A program made the translations under genes and the position numbers. A stretch of DNA of 64,000 nucleotides from JAXMAR01 sp046350295 (lineage in GTDB: Bacteria > Planctomycetota > Planctomycetia > Gemmatales > Gemmataceae): the NCBI GenBank assembly GCA_046350295.1, contig JAXMAR010000017.1, positions 1 through 64,000 of the forward strand. Reading direction: 5' to 3'. Numbering within the stretch: the first letter of the stretch is position 1; each line of letters starts with the position of its first letter. The notes beneath the pieces were generated by a model. The model searched no databases. It saw only the letters and a list, made by a program, of their open reading frames with translations, and was not told the origin of the DNA. This document shows, in pieces, positions 62,537 to 64,000 of the stretch.

Positions 62537-63128
62537 ATGAACGACGTCACGAGCCAGGCGACGCAGATGCTGCTCCGGCAAGCGCGGGGCGGAGACGCCC
62601 AGGCGCTCGACGCCCTCTTGCGGCACGCCGGCGACCGTCTCAGCGCCCTGGCCCATCGCATGCTCGGCGACTTCCCGCGCGTGCGGCGCTGGGCGGAGAC
62701 GGGCGACGTCTTGCAGAACTCCCTGGTCCGCTTGATGAAAGCGCTGCGCGATGTGCAACCGGAGTCGCCGCGCGATTTCTTCGCCCTCGCCGCGGTGCAG
62801 ATCCGCCGCGAGCTGATCGATCTGGTCCGGCATTTCCATGGCCCGAACGGGTCCGGCGCCAATCAGGAGAGCGTTTCACCGGAGCGGCGCGAGGCCATCG
62901 AGCCGGCGGACGGGCGGTCCCAGCCGCTGTCGCTGATCCAGTGGGGCGAGATGCACGAGCAGATCGCCGCGCTGCCGGAGGAGGAGAGGGCGGTCGTCGA
63001 GCTCGTCTTCTACCAGGGACTCGGGCAGGCGGAGGCGGCCGAGATCCTGGATGTCTCCCTGCGCACCTTGCAGCGGCGCTGGCACGCGGCGCTCCTGAAG
63101 CTGCACCGGACCTGGCACGGAGGAGACG

Positions 63129-63145
<17 letters not shown>
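62537..63145 (+). CDS. ECF-type sigma factor coupled to a Ser/Thr kinase
   Basis: A 202-residue sigma factor of the ECF class typical of planctomycetes. Region 2: LRHAGDRLSALAHRMLGDFP, RRWAETGDVLQNSLVRLMKA, RDFFALAAVQIRRELIDLVR. Region 4: QIAALPEEERAVVELVFYQG, LGQAEAAEILDVSLRTLQRR (helix-turn-helix), WHAALLKLHRTW. Its last 17 bases overlap the kinase gene (63129-63145), so the two are translationally coupled. In planctomycetes such sigma factors are regulated by their kinase partner through phosphorylation. Confidence 0.9.

Positions 63146-64000
<855 letters not shown>

Overview
This window is about 64 kb of high-GC DNA from a planctomycete, most likely of the Gemmata lineage (Gemmataceae or a close relative). 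Markers for this are secreted FG-GAP/VCBS and PQQ-type propeller proteins, a sulfatase, a Tat-exported DUF1501 protein, a Gfo/Idh/MocA oxidoreductase with a Tat signal, a TIGR03000 secreted protein, an ECF sigma factor overlapping a Ser/Thr kinase gene, and many short palindromic intergenic repeats. A tmRNA whose tag reads AEPQFSMAA fits the same group. No plasmid, phage, CRISPR array or complete insertion sequence was seen.

Layout. 0-7.6 kb: tRNA-Arg(CCG), a secreted alpha/beta hydrolase, panB, a sigma-54 two-component pair, and an FHA-kinase gene. 7.6-14.4 kb: an FG-GAP protein, a decayed DUF433/DUF5615 toxin-antitoxin pair, a secreted small protein, psuG and a quinol-type nitric oxide reductase. 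14.6-22.3 kb: a TetR/AhpD-like pair with matching operators, ssrA, a VOC protein, ligD, an ArsR/SRPBCC pair and a Cys/Met-metabolism PLP enzyme; nearly every gene here is broken by small indels. 22.5-26.3 kb: a ribose-type sugar ABC transporter operon. 26.5-41.9 kb: a C-terminal-heme cytochrome, a sulfatase, a coupled run of small secreted proteins, two propeller proteins, a 1260-residue TPR protein, an SDR and a DUF255 thioredoxin-like protein. 42-49.8 kb: an operon of SGNH hydrolase, DUF1501 protein and a giant (about 1,890 codon) multidomain secreted protein, probably for extracellular polymer handling. 50-56.4 kb: membrane proteins, a PH-domain protein, an MDR oxidoreductase, a FixJ-type regulator with Asn at the phosphorylation site, and the Gfo/Idh/MocA protein. 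56.6-60.5 kb: a protealysin/emfourin operon with an unknown third gene, then secreted Cys-rich and TIGR03000 proteins. 60.5-64 kb: two ECF sigma factors, small proteins and a Ser/Thr kinase cut by the window edge.

Two patterns run through the window. First, single-base frameshifts are concentrated at 3-6.5, 9.7-10.3 and 13.2-22.3 kb. The conserved motifs continue on both sides of each shift, which suggests sequencing or assembly errors more than real decay. The DUF5615 toxin is the exception, because it has lost a whole central block. Second, several families of palindromic repeats (REP/MITE-like) occupy intergenic sites, and in at least three places they appear to be translated as part of proteins.
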